Shown here: positions 45,835 through 55,368 of the stretch, piece after piece | Layout: the number at the start of each line of letters is the position of its first letter | Numbering within the stretch: the stretch's first letter is position 1 | Source: Persicitalea sp963803495 | GTDB lineage: Bacteria; Bacteroidota; Bacteroidia; Cytophagales; Spirosomataceae | Assembly: GCA_963803495.1 (NCBI GenBank) | Contig: CAWDMP010000002.1 | Span: 4,898,001 to 4,962,000 of the forward strand | Length of the DNA: 64,000 bases | Reading direction: 5' to 3' | The notes under the pieces: generated by a model | The model's input: only the letters and a program-made list of their open reading frames with translations | Told to the model about the DNA's origin: nothing | Databases searched by the model: none | Position numbers and translations under genes: made by a program

Positions 45835-47520
45835 TGATGATGCGTTTGGTGATGGAGGAAGTTTCGCCGCTAACTTTCACAATATAGGTGCCAGCGGGTA
45901 CCTTGGGCAAGTCGAATTGGTAGGGGTGGTCGCCGGTCTTGGTGGGCATAATCTGGGTTCTGAGCACCACGCCCCGGAGGTCGACGAGTTCAAAAATCAC
46001 TTCGCTTTGCGTACTTCGGCTGCTGAGGTTCACAAAAACCGACGAGGCAGTAGGGTTGGGGTAGATCGTGGCCACGGCGAGGGATGAATCCAGAGCTGAC
46101 ACTACATCGGCCAGGTCGAACTTACAAAGGAATATTTCTTTGCCGGTGAGCGTGATCGTCCGGGTCCACTGCTTGTAGTTGACCGTCAGGTCGGTGCGCT
46201 GGCCATCGTTGGCGTAAGGGTTCTGCGCGGCAATCACGATTTTGCCCTCCTTGGCTACTCCGCGCCATACGGGGCGGCGCTGTTCCATCAGGTCACGGGC
46301 CGACTGCGGGATCACTAGTTCGTACTCGCCCCGGAACATATCGCCGAAGCGCGAAAGCCGGTACAAGCCATTGATAAAGTGCTCGTAGGCGGCATAATTC
46401 TCCTGCCTGGTCTTTTCGAAAGCGCCATTTTCCCACAACCAAAGCCCTTTGGCACCGGAAAAAAACGGAAAAATAGCGGTGGCCTCGGCGATGAACTTGG
46501 GTACCAGCGGCGCGCCGGGCGAAAAGCTATCGTGGTAGCGCAGCCACACGAAGGGTACCTGATCCTTGTCGCTCCACGCCCGGTTGGCCTCGATCTGAAA
46601 CAGCAGGTAGGTTAGGTAGTCTTTGCCAATCGGATTCTCGTAGGGGTAGTAGTAGTAAGCCGAAGGCGTGAGCAGGTCGAGCTGCTCGTAAAATGGACCA
46701 CCAATTTTGCCCGCCTCATCCTGCGTCAGAAAGTGCGTCCGCGTCGTGTTGGTAGTCCAGTCGAGCCAGCTGTTGCTCGGGATGTTGAGCCAGGTACCGC
46801 GCACCGGTACATCGCTGTAACTCGTCAGTCTGGTATTCACCGCAATGCCTTTGCTCCGCAAGTACCGGACTGCTTCGGCGTACCACCATTTGATGTCGCG
46901 CTTGTAGACGCGCAGAAATTCGTCGTCGGGCAGGGCGCGGTACTTGGCCGGGACGCGCTCGTCGTTTTTCAGGGGCAGGATGTCGCGGTCGAGCTCCTGG
47001 ACACGCTCGATGTCGAGGCAAATGATGTCGGCGCGGGGTACCCCACTGCCGCGCGAATCGTCGAAAGCGTTGGCCATGTCGCCGATGAAGCGGTCCCAGT
47101 GCCGCCGGTAGGTGGCGGTGTCGTTGCCCCAGGGACTTTCGAGCCCCACCACCGACCAGGGTTGCGTCGACCCGTCGATGCTCGCGACGCTGTACCACAG
47201 CAAGGCGCGGTTGCGGGCGGGCAGAGTACTGGGTTCGGCCCCGCTAAAACTAGCCAGAGTGGCTAAATCCGTGCCGGAGCGGCCGGGACTGAGTGTCGTC
47301 CAGCCGCGGCCCGTTGTATACGATGGTAAAGGGAAGGGAAAAGTCGGGGAATTTGTCCCAGTCGATCCGGTTGTTTTCTCGGACAGGGTCGAGGGTGAAG
47401 TCTGAGACACAATCCTGTGACCGCACCGGATTTTGGCCGGTACAGGGTGATTATAGCCAAGAATAGCAGGCCTGAAAATGAAATTAGTCGCGGGCTGATG
47501 GGCATCGTTCTTCCGTTCAT
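45827..47520 (-). CDS. T9SS-exported protein with TIM-barrel-like domain (two frameshifts)
   Basis: The signal peptide (PRLISFSGLLFLAIIT) is in one frame. The next segment (QDCVSDFTLDPVRENNRIDW through TIVYNGPRLDDTQSR) is in a second frame. From LASFSGAEPSTLPARNRALL to the end a third frame holds, so single-base changes are likely near 47445 and 47250. The middle (ADIICLDIERVQELDRDILP, FVWLRYHDSFSPG) looks like a glycosidase-type barrel. The C terminus has an Ig-like linker and a T9SS type A sorting domain (ATIYPNPTASSVFVNLSS, GTYIVKVSG). It is therefore secreted or surface-bound. Starts at 47520 or 47505 are possible. Confidence 0.78.
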
Positions 47521-47582
47521 ATTCGTTACTTTTGCAAATAACCGCACCAAAGTGCGCAATCCCTAATCCATTCTTACAAACG

Positions 47583-48041
47583 ATGTTCCGATTCAAAACG
47601 CTGTTTTCTTTGTTGATCGTGGGCTTGCTGTCTGCATCCTGCGACAAAAACGAAACCGATCCCAAGCAGCCCGACACCTCCGCCAAGAGCAAGATTCTGA
47701 TCACCAATCCCTGGCGGCTCAGCGATGTGACCAGCCCTACGGGTACCACCATTCCGGTCAATCGGCTCGATATCCAGACGCGGGCGATTTACGCAATGGA
47801 TATCCAGTTTTTTGACAACAACGTTGCCAAAGCGCTCGACAAAACTTCGCGGCAGGTAGTCAACGGCGGTACCTGGTACCTGAAAGAAAACGATCAGGTA
47901 CTCGATATTGAAATTAGCCAGTTCAAAGGCAATTTTGGGGTAAAAGAGTTGAGCCGAAACAAAATGTCGCTCAACACCCAAGTGCCGATCGAAGGCGTCG
48001 ACACGCCCGCCGTGCTGGTATTCACGCCCGTGGTACAGTAG
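47583..48041 (+). CDS. Hypothetical lipoprotein
   Basis: 152 residues from the ATG at 47583, with a lipoprotein signal (LFSLLIVGLLSASC) and an acidic, Thr-rich mature part. ILITNPWRLSDVTSPTGT and NGGTWYLKENDQVLDIEI give the look of the small lipocalin-like/META-like beta proteins common in Bacteroidetes. No function can be assigned. It is divergent from the T9SS gene. An earlier in-frame start at 47532 lacks a signal-like beginning. Confidence 0.72.
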   Translation: MFRFKTLFSLLIVGLLSASCDKNETDPKQPDTSAKSKILITNPWRLSDVTSPTGTTIPVNRLDIQTRAIYAMDIQFFDNNVAKALDKTSRQVVNGGTWYLKENDQVLDIEISQFKGNFGVKELSRNKMSLNTQVPIEGVDTPAVLVFTPVVQ

Positions 48042-48076
48042 AATAAATTCAAATACAGAATAAATTCAAATACATA
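48042..48076. repeat. 17-nt direct repeat
   Basis: AATAAATTCAAATACAG is followed directly by AATAAATTCAAATACAT, right after the stop codon at 48041. Confidence 0.75.
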
Positions 48077-48252
48077 GAAAATTACCATGGTGAGCGCGGA
48101 CAAGAACTTTCCATTTTATAGAAATCAAGGTATTCTGCTTATTGAAAATTTAGTTTGATAGGGCTTTTTCAACAGATTTCGTTTTGAAGAAGTACACGAT
48201 GCTAAGGAACTTGTACTTGCTTTAAAACCACAAAATATTCTTAAATAATAAT

Positions 48253-49044
48253 ATGTCAAAACGCAATTCATTCGTCCTTTCCTTTACTATCGCCGCCTTA
48301 GCGACCGCTTCATCCGTTGCCCAAGATGTTCCCACTCCGCCCAAGATGACGCCGGCCATGACCGAGTTTTGGGAGCCTGAGGTAAAGACCGTAGCTACGC
48401 CCGAAAACGCCCCGCCCGACGACGCCATCGTGCTGTTCGATGGCAAGAACCTGAACCAATGGGAATCGGTCAACAATCCCGGCAGTGCCGCCGGTTGGTT
48501 GGTCGACAATGGTGTGATGACTGTGAAGAAAGGTACCGGGAACATCCAAACCAAGCAGTCTTTCCAGGACTATCAGCTGCACATCGAGTGGAAGGTACCC
48601 GCCAACATTACCGGGAAAGAGCAGGGACGCGGCAACAGCGGTATTTTTCTGGCCTCCACGGGTAAGGGCGACGACGGTTACGAATTGCAGGTCCTCGACT
48701 CCTACAACAACCGCACCTACGCCAATGGGCAAGCGGGCAGTATCTACAAACAAACGCCACCACTTCGCAACGTGACGCGTAAGCCCGGCGAATGGAACGC
48801 GTACGACGTTATCTTTACCGCACCTCGCTTCAAGGAAGACGGTACCGTGTTTTCGCCCGCCCGCGTGACGGTACTGCACAACGGCGTCGTGGTACAAAAC
48901 AACACCGAACTTCGCGGCCCCACGCAGTACATCGGTCTGCCGTCGTACAGCAAAGCCCACGGCAAAACCCCCATCAAACTGCAAGATCACGGCGACCCCA
49001 GCGAGGCGATCAGCTTTAAGAACATCTGGATCAGGGAACTGTGA
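48253..49044 (+). CDS. DUF1080 (3-keto-disaccharide hydrolase) protein
   Basis: 263 residues with a signal peptide (FVLSFTIAALATASSVAQ). The concanavalin-like DUF1080 domain is clear: IVLFDGKNLNQWESV, FQDYQLHIEWKVPANI, GNSGIFLASTGKGDDGYELQ, AGSIYKQTPPLRNVTRKPGE and NIWIREL at the end. Characterised members cleave 3-keto-disaccharides; otherwise the family is tied to periplasmic sugar use. An MFS transporter follows on the same strand. Confidence 0.9.
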   Translation: MSKRNSFVLSFTIAALATASSVAQDVPTPPKMTPAMTEFWEPEVKTVATPENAPPDDAIVLFDGKNLNQWESVNNPGSAAGWLVDNGVMTVKKGTGNIQTKQSFQDYQLHIEWKVPANITGKEQGRGNSGIFLASTGKGDDGYELQVLDSYNNRTYANGQAGSIYKQTPPLRNVTRKPGEWNAYDVIFTAPRFKEDGTVFSPARVTVLHNGVVVQNNTELRGPTQYIGLPSYSKAHGKTPIKLQDHGDPSEAISFKNIWIREL

Positions 49045-49048
49045 ATTT

Positions 49049-49156
49049 AATTTTGAATGATAGAATGATAGAATGAGCGAATGACGGTTGGCCGCTGCCA
49101 TAGAATAGTCTGGATTGCTTTTTTATTCTATCATTCTATCATTCGCTCATTCAAAA
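49049..49156. repeat. Inverted 8-nt arrays with shuffled units
   Basis: The left arm reads ATGATAGA twice and then ATGAGCGA; the right arm reads TCTATCAT twice and then TCGCTCAT. Both ends carry AATTTTGA/TCAAAATT. The arms are inverted overall, but the inner unit order is not mirrored. The right arm ends at the TTG start of the MFS gene. Confidence 0.85.
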
Positions 49157-50470
49157 TTGAAAAAGAACGACCCGCGCACTGTCAACGCCTGGTGCATGTA
49201 TGACTGGGCCAATTCGGTCCATCCGCTGGTGATTACCTCCAGTATTTTTCCGGTGTATTTCACCGCTACTGCGCTCAATAGCGAGGGTGGGCAAATTATT
49301 GATTTTCTGGGAATCTCGATCAAGAACTCCGTGCTGTTTTCGTACGCGGTTTCTTTTTCGTTTCTGCTCGTCGCGCTGCTTATTCCTTTTTGCACTGCCA
49401 TCGCCGACTACACGGGACGCAAGAAGCTGTTCATGAAAATCTTCTGCTACTCGGGGGCGGTCTGTTGCGCGATGCTCTATTTCTTCACCCGCGACACGAC
49501 CACCTTTGGGGTACTGATGTTCGTGGCGAGTTTGGTGGGGTACTCGGGTAGCATTGTGTTCTATTACTCGTTTTTGCCCGAAATCGCCACCGAAGAAAAT
49601 TACGACCGGTACAGCGCGCGCGGCTTCTCGCTGGGGTACATCGGCAGTGTGATTCTGCTGGTTTTTAACCTCACGATGGTACTACGTCCCGATGTATACG
49701 GCATCACGGATAAGGCGCTCCCGGCCCGCATTTCGTTTCTGACGGTCGGCGTTTGGTGGATCGCGTTCGCGCAAATCCCCTTTAAGTACCTGCCCGAAAA
49801 TACGTTCGGCAAGAGGCCGGAAGGCAACTGGCTGTTTAACGGCTTTCGCGAATTGCGGAAGGTGTACGGCCAAATGCGTACGCAAGTTTACCTACCCAAG
49901 TACCTGACGGCCTTTTTCATTTTTAATATGGGCGTGCAGACGGTCATGTACGTCGCCACGATCTTTGGTTCCATCGAATTAAAACTGCCCGCCGATAGTC
50001 TGATCATGACGGTACTTGTGATTCAAATTGTGGGCATCGCCGGCTCGTACGCTTTTTCTTACCTCTCATCACAACTGGGCAACATCTATGCCCTCATGAT
50101 CGGCGTTACGATTTGGATTGGCGTTTGCATCGGGGCCTACTACGTTACGCAGGCCAATGAATTCTACGTGCTGGCGGCGGTCGTCGGGATGGTAATGGGC
50201 GGCGTGCAGGCCCTTTCGCGCGCTACCTACTCCAAGCTCATTCCTGAGGACACTGAGGACACGGCTTCTTATTTTAGTTTTTATGACGTGATGGAAAAGT
50301 CGTCCGTCGTGGTAGGTACCCTGGTATACGGCATGGTGGAGCAGGTCACGGGGAGCATGCGCAACAGCGTGCTGGCGCTGATGGTCATTTTCATTGCGGG
50401 ACTACTGCTGCTCGCGCGCATTCCTTCGCAAAAAATCTACCGTTTTCGCTTGGAGAAAACCGTAAATTAG
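49157..50470 (+). CDS. MFS transporter, UMF1 family
   Basis: About 437 residues with 12 predicted membrane segments. UMF1 hallmarks are NDPRTVNAWCMYDWANSVHP at the N terminus, FYYSFLPEIATEENYDRYSA and GGVQALSRATYSKLIPEDTE. The family (yeast Atg22-like) exports small solutes; the substrate is unknown. The best start is TTG at 49157, immediately after the repeat array. A TTG at 49115 would translate the repeat. Confidence 0.9.
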   Translation: MKKNDPRTVNAWCMYDWANSVHPLVITSSIFPVYFTATALNSEGGQIIDFLGISIKNSVLFSYAVSFSFLLVALLIPFCTAIADYTGRKKLFMKIFCYSGAVCCAMLYFFTRDTTTFGVLMFVASLVGYSGSIVFYYSFLPEIATEENYDRYSARGFSLGYIGSVILLVFNLTMVLRPDVYGITDKALPARISFLTVGVWWIAFAQIPFKYLPENTFGKRPEGNWLFNGFRELRKVYGQMRTQVYLPKYLTAFFIFNMGVQTVMYVATIFGSIELKLPADSLIMTVLVIQIVGIAGSYAFSYLSSQLGNIYALMIGVTIWIGVCIGAYYVTQANEFYVLAAVVGMVMGGVQALSRATYSKLIPEDTEDTASYFSFYDVMEKSSVVVGTLVYGMVEQVTGSMRNSVLALMVIFIAGLLLLARIPSQKIYRFRLEKTVN

Positions 50471-50478
50471 TATCTTTG
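50450..50478 (+). promoter_or_regulatory. Promoter of tRNA-Val
   Basis: TTG (50450), 18 bp, TATCTTTG (50471) fits the Bacteroidetes consensus and lies 14 bp before the tRNA, overlapping the end of the MFS gene. Confidence 0.75.
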
Positions 50479-50492
50479 GCCTCCCATCGCGC

Positions 50493-50570
50493 AGGATGTT
50501 AGCTCAGTTGGTTCAGAGCGCCGCCTTGACAGGGCGGAGGTCAGCGGTTCGAGCCCGCTACGTCCTACCA
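50493..50570 (+). tRNA. tRNA-Val (GAC)
   Basis: Acceptor AGGATGT pairs with ACGTCCT (one T-G). The anticodon stem is CCGCC/GGCGG with loop TTGACAG, anticodon GAC. The T-loop is GGTTCGAGCC. Unlike the other two tRNAs here, CCA is encoded (50568-50570). Confidence 0.97.
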
Positions 50571-50576
50571 ATACCG

Positions 50577-50613
50577 AAAAGCCCCGCTGGAATTGTCCAG
50601 AAGGGCTTTTTCT
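50577..50613 (+). terminator. Terminator after tRNA-Val
   Basis: AAAAGCCC...GGGCTTTT with an inner CTGGA/TCCAG pair around ATTG, followed by TTTCT. Confidence 0.8.
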
Positions 50614-50619
50614 ATATTT

Positions 50620-50762
50620 ATACCCCAGGGCAAAGCATAGGGAAATGGAATTGAAATCTTCATCCATTGCCTTGGGCTTCAGCCCTTGGTCAGCAGAATC
50701 AGGGCTGCTGATAGCAGAGGAGCCTCTTTCTTGCCCCCCAAGCTAAAGCATGGGGCAATGGA
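50620..50762. repeat. Cluster of three palindromic repeat copies
   Basis: Three related copies of about 26 bp: CCAGGGCAAAGCATAGGGAA (50626), an inverted CCTTGGGCTTCAGCCCTTGG (50679) and CCAAGCTAAAGCATGGGGCA (50737). Each is followed or preceded by AATGGAAT-like bases. This gap carries no gene. Confidence 0.6.
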
Positions 50763-50763
50763 A

Positions 50764-51798
50764 TCAGAGCGGTACCTCTACTTTCTTTGTATTCGCCAAT
50801 GCTCCATTCACTTTTTCCAGCCAAACGTATTGTCCCGCGCACGACCAGTGTGAATCGCTTTTGAGGTAGGCGCCAGACTTCATTTTCCTGAATTCGGGTA
50901 GTACATCAATTTTGGTGACGGCAATTTGTGGATGCTGGTAAACCCGCTCGATCAGGTGGTTGTACGTTCCATAGTCGGGCACCAGGATGGAGGCTTTGTT
51001 GGGAATGATGGAGAAGAGTACCTGGTCGAAGCCCAGATTTTCCAGGTACTGCCGGTTAAAATTCAGTACCGATACCATCGTGTCCACTTCTGCATTCGTC
51101 AGCTTAGCGTAGGAAGAGGTAATGAGGGTACTGTCGGTGGCTTCGTAGTACAGCAGCGCGTTGTGTTGCGGAGATAGGGTTACCTTGGGGTTGGTTCGGT
51201 TAAAAAACCGTTGGGTAAACCCGCTTTTCAATTCTTTTATTTTCAGGAAAAAATCATATTCAAAAAGGATGGTCGACAGCCGTTCTTCGGCCGGGTCAGC
51301 CGCAAAGGCCCGGTCGAGGCGCGCCATGAAAGTCGCTCCGTCGGGTACTTCGACGAAGGTCGCCGTATCGGGCACGACATTGTAAATCGGTTGGGCGAAG
51401 TGCTCGCGGGCCTTTCGCTCGACTGACTCCAGCAAAATGATATTGGTGAACGACGTATCGAGTTTGAAATGCAGGTTCGTGGCCCAGTGCGCAAACTGGT
51501 AGGTGTCGACCGCAAAATCGGCGGAGTCGATGCGCTGGGCCTCGGCGAAACTGTCCCCGATGATGTAGAGTGCCACCGGGCGATTGCCGCTTCGGTGCTG
51601 GCTGGGATAAGGTGCGCAGGGCGCCTTCAATTCTTTAAATTCCGCCAGATTGGCCAGGCGGTAAAGATCGCCGTAGCGGTAGTCGTCGGGAATTATTTGC
51701 GAGCGATATAGTACGTTCAGGATTTCGGTGTGGCAGCCCGCCAGCCAGATCGCCCCAAAAACTACCAGCGCTATCGCTTTCAAAATTTTCATCGTCAT
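50764..51798 (-). CDS. AlgX/AlgJ-like SGNH protein
   Basis: 344 residues with an N-terminal lipoprotein-like signal (MKILKAIALVVFGAIWLAGC). The SGNH-type catalytic block I reads LYIIGDSFAEAQ, and the late block SDSHWSCAGQY has the Asp-x-His pair, as in AlgJ/AlgX alginate O-acetyltransferases. It may acetylate a surface polysaccharide outside the inner membrane. No MBOAT partner is seen here. It overlaps the upstream 51795 gene by four bases, so the two form an operon. Confidence 0.7.
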   Translation of the reverse strand: MTMKILKAIALVVFGAIWLAGCHTEILNVLYRSQIIPDDYRYGDLYRLANLAEFKELKAPCAPYPSQHRSGNRPVALYIIGDSFAEAQRIDSADFAVDTYQFAHWATNLHFKLDTSFTNIILLESVERKAREHFAQPIYNVVPDTATFVEVPDGATFMARLDRAFAADPAEERLSTILFEYDFFLKIKELKSGFTQRFFNRTNPKVTLSPQHNALLYYEATDSTLITSSYAKLTNAEVDTMVSVLNFNRQYLENLGFDQVLFSIIPNKASILVPDYGTYNHLIERVYQHPQIAVTKIDVLPEFRKMKSGAYLKSDSHWSCAGQYVWLEKVNGALANTKKVEVPL

Positions 51799-54461
51799 CG
51801 GATTTTGATGGTCCAGGCCTGGTACTTGCCTTCATTCCGGCCAAAGATAAAGACTTTGTAGTAAGCCGCCTGGTAACTGAGCCGGATGGGCACTTCGGAC
51901 GGAATCGGCTTGTCGCCCAGGCGGCGGCCCGTCATGTCAAAAATCGAGGTATAGCCGCCCGAGCTCACCGAGATGAACCGGTTATCGACGCCAAAATAGT
52001 GATACTGAATCACTGAGCCCGGCGCAATGTCCTGAATCTCGAAAATCTCGTTTCCTGCCTTATTGAGCAAAGCCGCCCGCGTGGCGGTCGTACGCAATAG
52101 CAGCCAGTCCAGCGAATTTTGGTCGAAGATGGTGCGGAAGCGCTCGCTCGATTGCGGGCGCAGAAGCTGCCGCCGCTCTTGCACGGAACCATTAGTAGCG
52201 ATGCGCAGCAACTCGCCGGTGGCACTACTGCCTACCAGCTCAGGTTGAGCCGTCAAAGGGTTTTGTGACCAGGCAAATGCGCCCGAAATCCTCGCCAGCA
52301 TGTCGATCGGAAAGCCGGACCGGATGGTGCCGTCTTCGCGCAACAGATACACCAGGCCGTTGCTTTGCGTCACGATTAGCGAGCGGGTACCCAGCTGATC
52401 CAGCGATAGCACTGGCGAAATGATTTCGTTGAAGGTTTTGCCCCGGTTGATTTTTCGGGGAGTGGCGCCGGCATTATCCCACAAGTACAGGTCATCGGCT
52501 TCGTCGGTGGCGACAAACCGGCTACTGCCCGCACTGCCGCCGTCGATTCGGACCAACTGCTTGATATTACGATTCGAAGGTAGGCCCACCCGGATGGGCG
52601 TCACGATGCCCTTGTCGTCTTCGTCGATGGCGTACAGGCTTCGGGCCGTCGCTAAGATAAGCTGTTGGCGACCGATGTTCAGGAAATCGGCTTTAAATGG
52701 TTGCACGACGAGCGGCCCGTCGAGTTGGGTGAAGGGAGATGGTTCTTCCGATCCGGCACCGAACCTGAGCAGTTGGTTCTGCTGGTCGGTCACCAGAATC
52801 CGGGCCGAGCCATCCAACTGATTCTGCGAAATAGCGACCAATTCGGTGTTGCCTTCCGTCCACTCCAATTCACTGGAAAGAAACGTCCGGTTGAGTACCT
52901 TCCCGGAGGTGCGGCGTTTTTTGGATAAAATGCTCAACCGGGGATAAGACTTACGACCATCGAGCAGGCACTCGAAAACTACACTTTCCACATTGGTAGA
53001 AAACATCCCCGTCCCATGGGTTGCTGAGCTAACCTTTCTCAAACTGGCTACCAGCGCCAGCTGGGCGGGCTTCCGATCGGAAATCAGTACGCTGTCGAGT
53101 TCAGGCGATTGCTCCCAGCTCAGTCGGTTTTCGTAGTCCGAAATGTAGTTTTGAAGTACCTGAGAGCTATTGCTCAGCACCAGGTACGGCCCGACGTACG
53201 ATAGGTAGGTACGCGGAAATCCGGCAAAAAGCGGTCCGTACAAAGCCGCCGGAAGCTCGGGGATGGGTACCGAGAACAAGTCGTAGCCCTGTTGTTTGCC
53301 CAGCGAAGCGTTCGACTCTTCGTTGGCTAGTTTGGCCAGTTTGGTGAGCATTGGCCGTAGTTTGTCGTAGTGAGCGTATTCGATCAGGGCCAGTTTGCCG
53401 TCGATGATGCTGTTGTTACCTTCCATCTGACACAGGATCAACTCCGATCCCACGTTGGTGATCAGATCCTGCCGGGCCTCACCCACGTAGTAGCCTAGTT
53501 TGTCCCAGGCGGCCCCGCCGTTGCCGTCGTGCCAATCGCGGAAGTTTTCGCCGAACGCAAGGCTGTCGCCGCTGGCAATGCGGAAAAAAAGGGATGTCTG
53601 CTGGGATATATGCCGGTGCCGGTCGAAGGGCTTGCCGGGTAGTCCGTCGAGCCAGTCGGCCGCGTAGCCCGAAGCGCGGTCGGCCCCCAGCGACACAAAC
53701 TCCACGGTGCTTTGCTCCGGATCCTGCAGGTGGTAGTCCTGGAAGGCCGGGAATAGCTTGAAGTACTCTACCAAGGTACTTTGCGAAGCGAGTGGCTTGA
53801 ATATCAGGTTTTTCCAAACGGATTGGTCGAGGTACACATTGAGGCCGTAGCCCGAATCGTCCGCTCTCTCAAATTTGGCCTGCAGCGGAAAACTTCCGCC
53901 TCCGCTACTCGATTGCCGCAGAACGTCTTCGATTAAATCGCCGTACTGGCTGACGATCAGGTACTTGTCCCTGATGATGTAGGAGCATACCGGCTTGGAG
54001 GCGGTGTTATTAATATCGGTGATGGCTGTGTTTTGGAACGTGTGGCGCATTACGCGCGTATCGGGCCGATTGGGTTTGGTCCACCAGTCGATCTCTTCCT
54101 GGCCGTCCAGGGGTACGTACATGATCACTCCAAAGCCCGCCGAAGTGCGTGGATGGTAGGAATAGGTGACGAGTTTACCTTTTAAAGTACTTTCAAATAC
54201 CGGAATATCGCGCGTGATCCACAACAGCAGCGACAAACTCTCAGTCGCCTGACTGATCAGCGGAAATTGCTTGACGTTGATCGAAGCTTCCGTCACCAAA
54301 AACGTGGAATCCTGCAGGCGGTCGCTGGTCAAGACGGCATTGGCGCTGGTCGGGATGAACCGCCAGGCCGCCGAGCTGTTGCGCCCGCGCAGCAGCAGAT
54401 AAGCAGCTACGGCCAGTATGGCGAGGACTATGACCGGGAGCGTGTATCGTTTAGAATTCAA
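51795..54461 (-). CDS. Membrane-anchored beta-propeller-like protein
   Basis: About 888 residues. One N-terminal membrane segment (LPVIVLAILAVAAYLLL) is followed by a roughly 480-residue globular part of unknown type (DUF3352-like by pattern only) and a C-terminal half with repeated blades (RQQLILATARSLYAIDEDD, TRSLIVTQSNGLVYLLREDG). This suggests a periplasmic beta-propeller. The start is TTG (54461 or 54470) beside a 7-nt array; no ATG is near. Coupled to the AlgX-like gene by a 4-nt overlap. Confidence 0.68.
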   Translation of the reverse strand: MNSKRYTLPVIVLAILAVAAYLLLRGRNSSAAWRFIPTSANAVLTSDRLQDSTFLVTEASINVKQFPLISQATESLSLLLWITRDIPVFESTLKGKLVTYSYHPRTSAGFGVIMYVPLDGQEEIDWWTKPNRPDTRVMRHTFQNTAITDINNTASKPVCSYIIRDKYLIVSQYGDLIEDVLRQSSSGGGSFPLQAKFERADDSGYGLNVYLDQSVWKNLIFKPLASQSTLVEYFKLFPAFQDYHLQDPEQSTVEFVSLGADRASGYAADWLDGLPGKPFDRHRHISQQTSLFFRIASGDSLAFGENFRDWHDGNGGAAWDKLGYYVGEARQDLITNVGSELILCQMEGNNSIIDGKLALIEYAHYDKLRPMLTKLAKLANEESNASLGKQQGYDLFSVPIPELPAALYGPLFAGFPRTYLSYVGPYLVLSNSSQVLQNYISDYENRLSWEQSPELDSVLISDRKPAQLALVASLRKVSSATHGTGMFSTNVESVVFECLLDGRKSYPRLSILSKKRRTSGKVLNRTFLSSELEWTEGNTELVAISQNQLDGSARILVTDQQNQLLRFGAGSEEPSPFTQLDGPLVVQPFKADFLNIGRQQLILATARSLYAIDEDDKGIVTPIRVGLPSNRNIKQLVRIDGGSAGSSRFVATDEADDLYLWDNAGATPRKINRGKTFNEIISPVLSLDQLGTRSLIVTQSNGLVYLLREDGTIRSGFPIDMLARISGAFAWSQNPLTAQPELVGSSATGELLRIATNGSVQERRQLLRPQSSERFRTIFDQNSLDWLLLRTTATRAALLNKAGNEIFEIQDIAPGSVIQYHYFGVDNRFISVSSGGYTSIFDMTGRRLGDKPIPSEVPIRLSYQAAYYKVFIFGRNEGKYQAWTIKIR

Positions 54462-54463
54462 GA

Positions 54464-54578
54464 GGGTCAACGGTTAACGGTTAGCGGTCAAACGGCGTTT
54501 TACGATTTAACTTTCGACCTGCATAGATAGACATCCGTGCATCGTTAACCCTTATCCGTTGACCCTTACCCCAATTTA
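54464..54578. repeat. Inverted 7-nt arrays between two leftward genes
   Basis: The left arm has GGTCAAC, GGTTAAC, GGTTAGC, GGTCAAA. The right arm has CGTTAAC, CCTTATC, CGTTGAC, CCTTACC. The arms can pair over GGGTCAACGG/CCGTTGACCC. They occupy the leader of the 51795 gene and the downstream side of the GT2 gene. Confidence 0.8.
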
Positions 54579-54581
54579 TTG

Positions 54582-55319
54582 TTACACTTTCAGCCCCTTC
54601 ACCTTATCGTTGAGCTCCATGCGGAAGCGGAGCAGTTCGCGGAAGCTACGGACGCACACTTTCCAAAGATTCCACTTGACGATGGAAACCGTGCCCGTCT
54701 CGCGGTCCTTGTGCGTAATCGGAATATCATACAGCTTTTCGCCCGCCTTCTTAGCCATAACCGACAGGAAAATATTAGGCGCAAAGGGGGGAGGGTCGGG
54801 CAGCGCCTGCATCAGTTTTTTGAGGAAATTTCCTTCGATCAGCCGGAACGGAATGTTACTGTCCAGGATGTAGGTGCCGTACACCGTCGAGATCGTGCCC
54901 CGCAGTACGCGGGTGATGAACAAGCGCACGGAGGCATCGTGACGAATTTCGCGGTAGCCGAGGATGAAACGCGAGTCGTGGCGGTGATTCCAGAGCTTGT
55001 CGAAGTCCTCGGTTACGAATTGGTCGTCGCTGTCGGTCTGGAACACGTGCTGCGCGTTCAGTGCCACCGCTTTCTTATAGCCGTTGACCACCGCATTGCC
55101 GTGGCCGCCGTTGGGCTGGTTGATGACCGTAAGCCGCGGATTGGTCGGTGCCATTTTGTTCAGGAGTGCGCCGGTGGCGTCCTTGGAGCCGTCGTTGATG
55201 ACGATGAGTGTAGTCTCATCATTGGGAAATTTATTTTTCAGAAAGTCCGTCCAATTTTTGACCACCTTTTCAATGCAGTCGGCTTCATTGTAGGCGGGCA
55301 TTACGATGCTTAGTAACAA
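54582..55319 (-). CDS. Family 2 glycosyltransferase, DPM/GtrB-like
   Basis: About 245 residues from TTG 55319 (LLSIVMPAYNEADCIEKVVK). GT-A motifs are TTLIVINDGSKDATGALLNK, HVFQTDSDDQFV (DxD) and a basic C-terminal amphipathic region without membrane spans. It resembles polyprenol-phosphate glycosyltransferases. A longer frame to 55505 would translate a repeat array (about 55320-55365) and looks artificial. Lies downstream of the acyltransferase gene. Confidence 0.85.
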   Translation of the reverse strand: MLLSIVMPAYNEADCIEKVVKNWTDFLKNKFPNDETTLIVINDGSKDATGALLNKMAPTNPRLTVINQPNGGHGNAVVNGYKKAVALNAQHVFQTDSDDQFVTEDFDKLWNHRHDSRFILGYREIRHDASVRLFITRVLRGTISTVYGTYILDSNIPFRLIEGNFLKKLMQALPDPPPFAPNIFLSVMAKKAGEKLYDIPITHKDRETGTVSIVKWNLWKVCVRSFRELLRFRMELNDKVKGLKV

Positions 55320-55368
55320 GGTGCTGTTAGTTTGTGTAATTGTTGAATCGTGTAATTGATGTTGATTT
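55320..55368. repeat. 8-nt array before the GT2 start
   Basis: GTGTAATT, GTTGAATC, GTGTAATT and GATGTTGA at an 8-nt period, about ten bases from the proposed TTG start of the GT2 gene. Confidence 0.75.

Noticed and set aside
48310..49101. 263-codon open frame antisense to the DUF1080 gene
   Set aside because: The sense strand has a signal peptide and a clear family match; the antisense frame has none.
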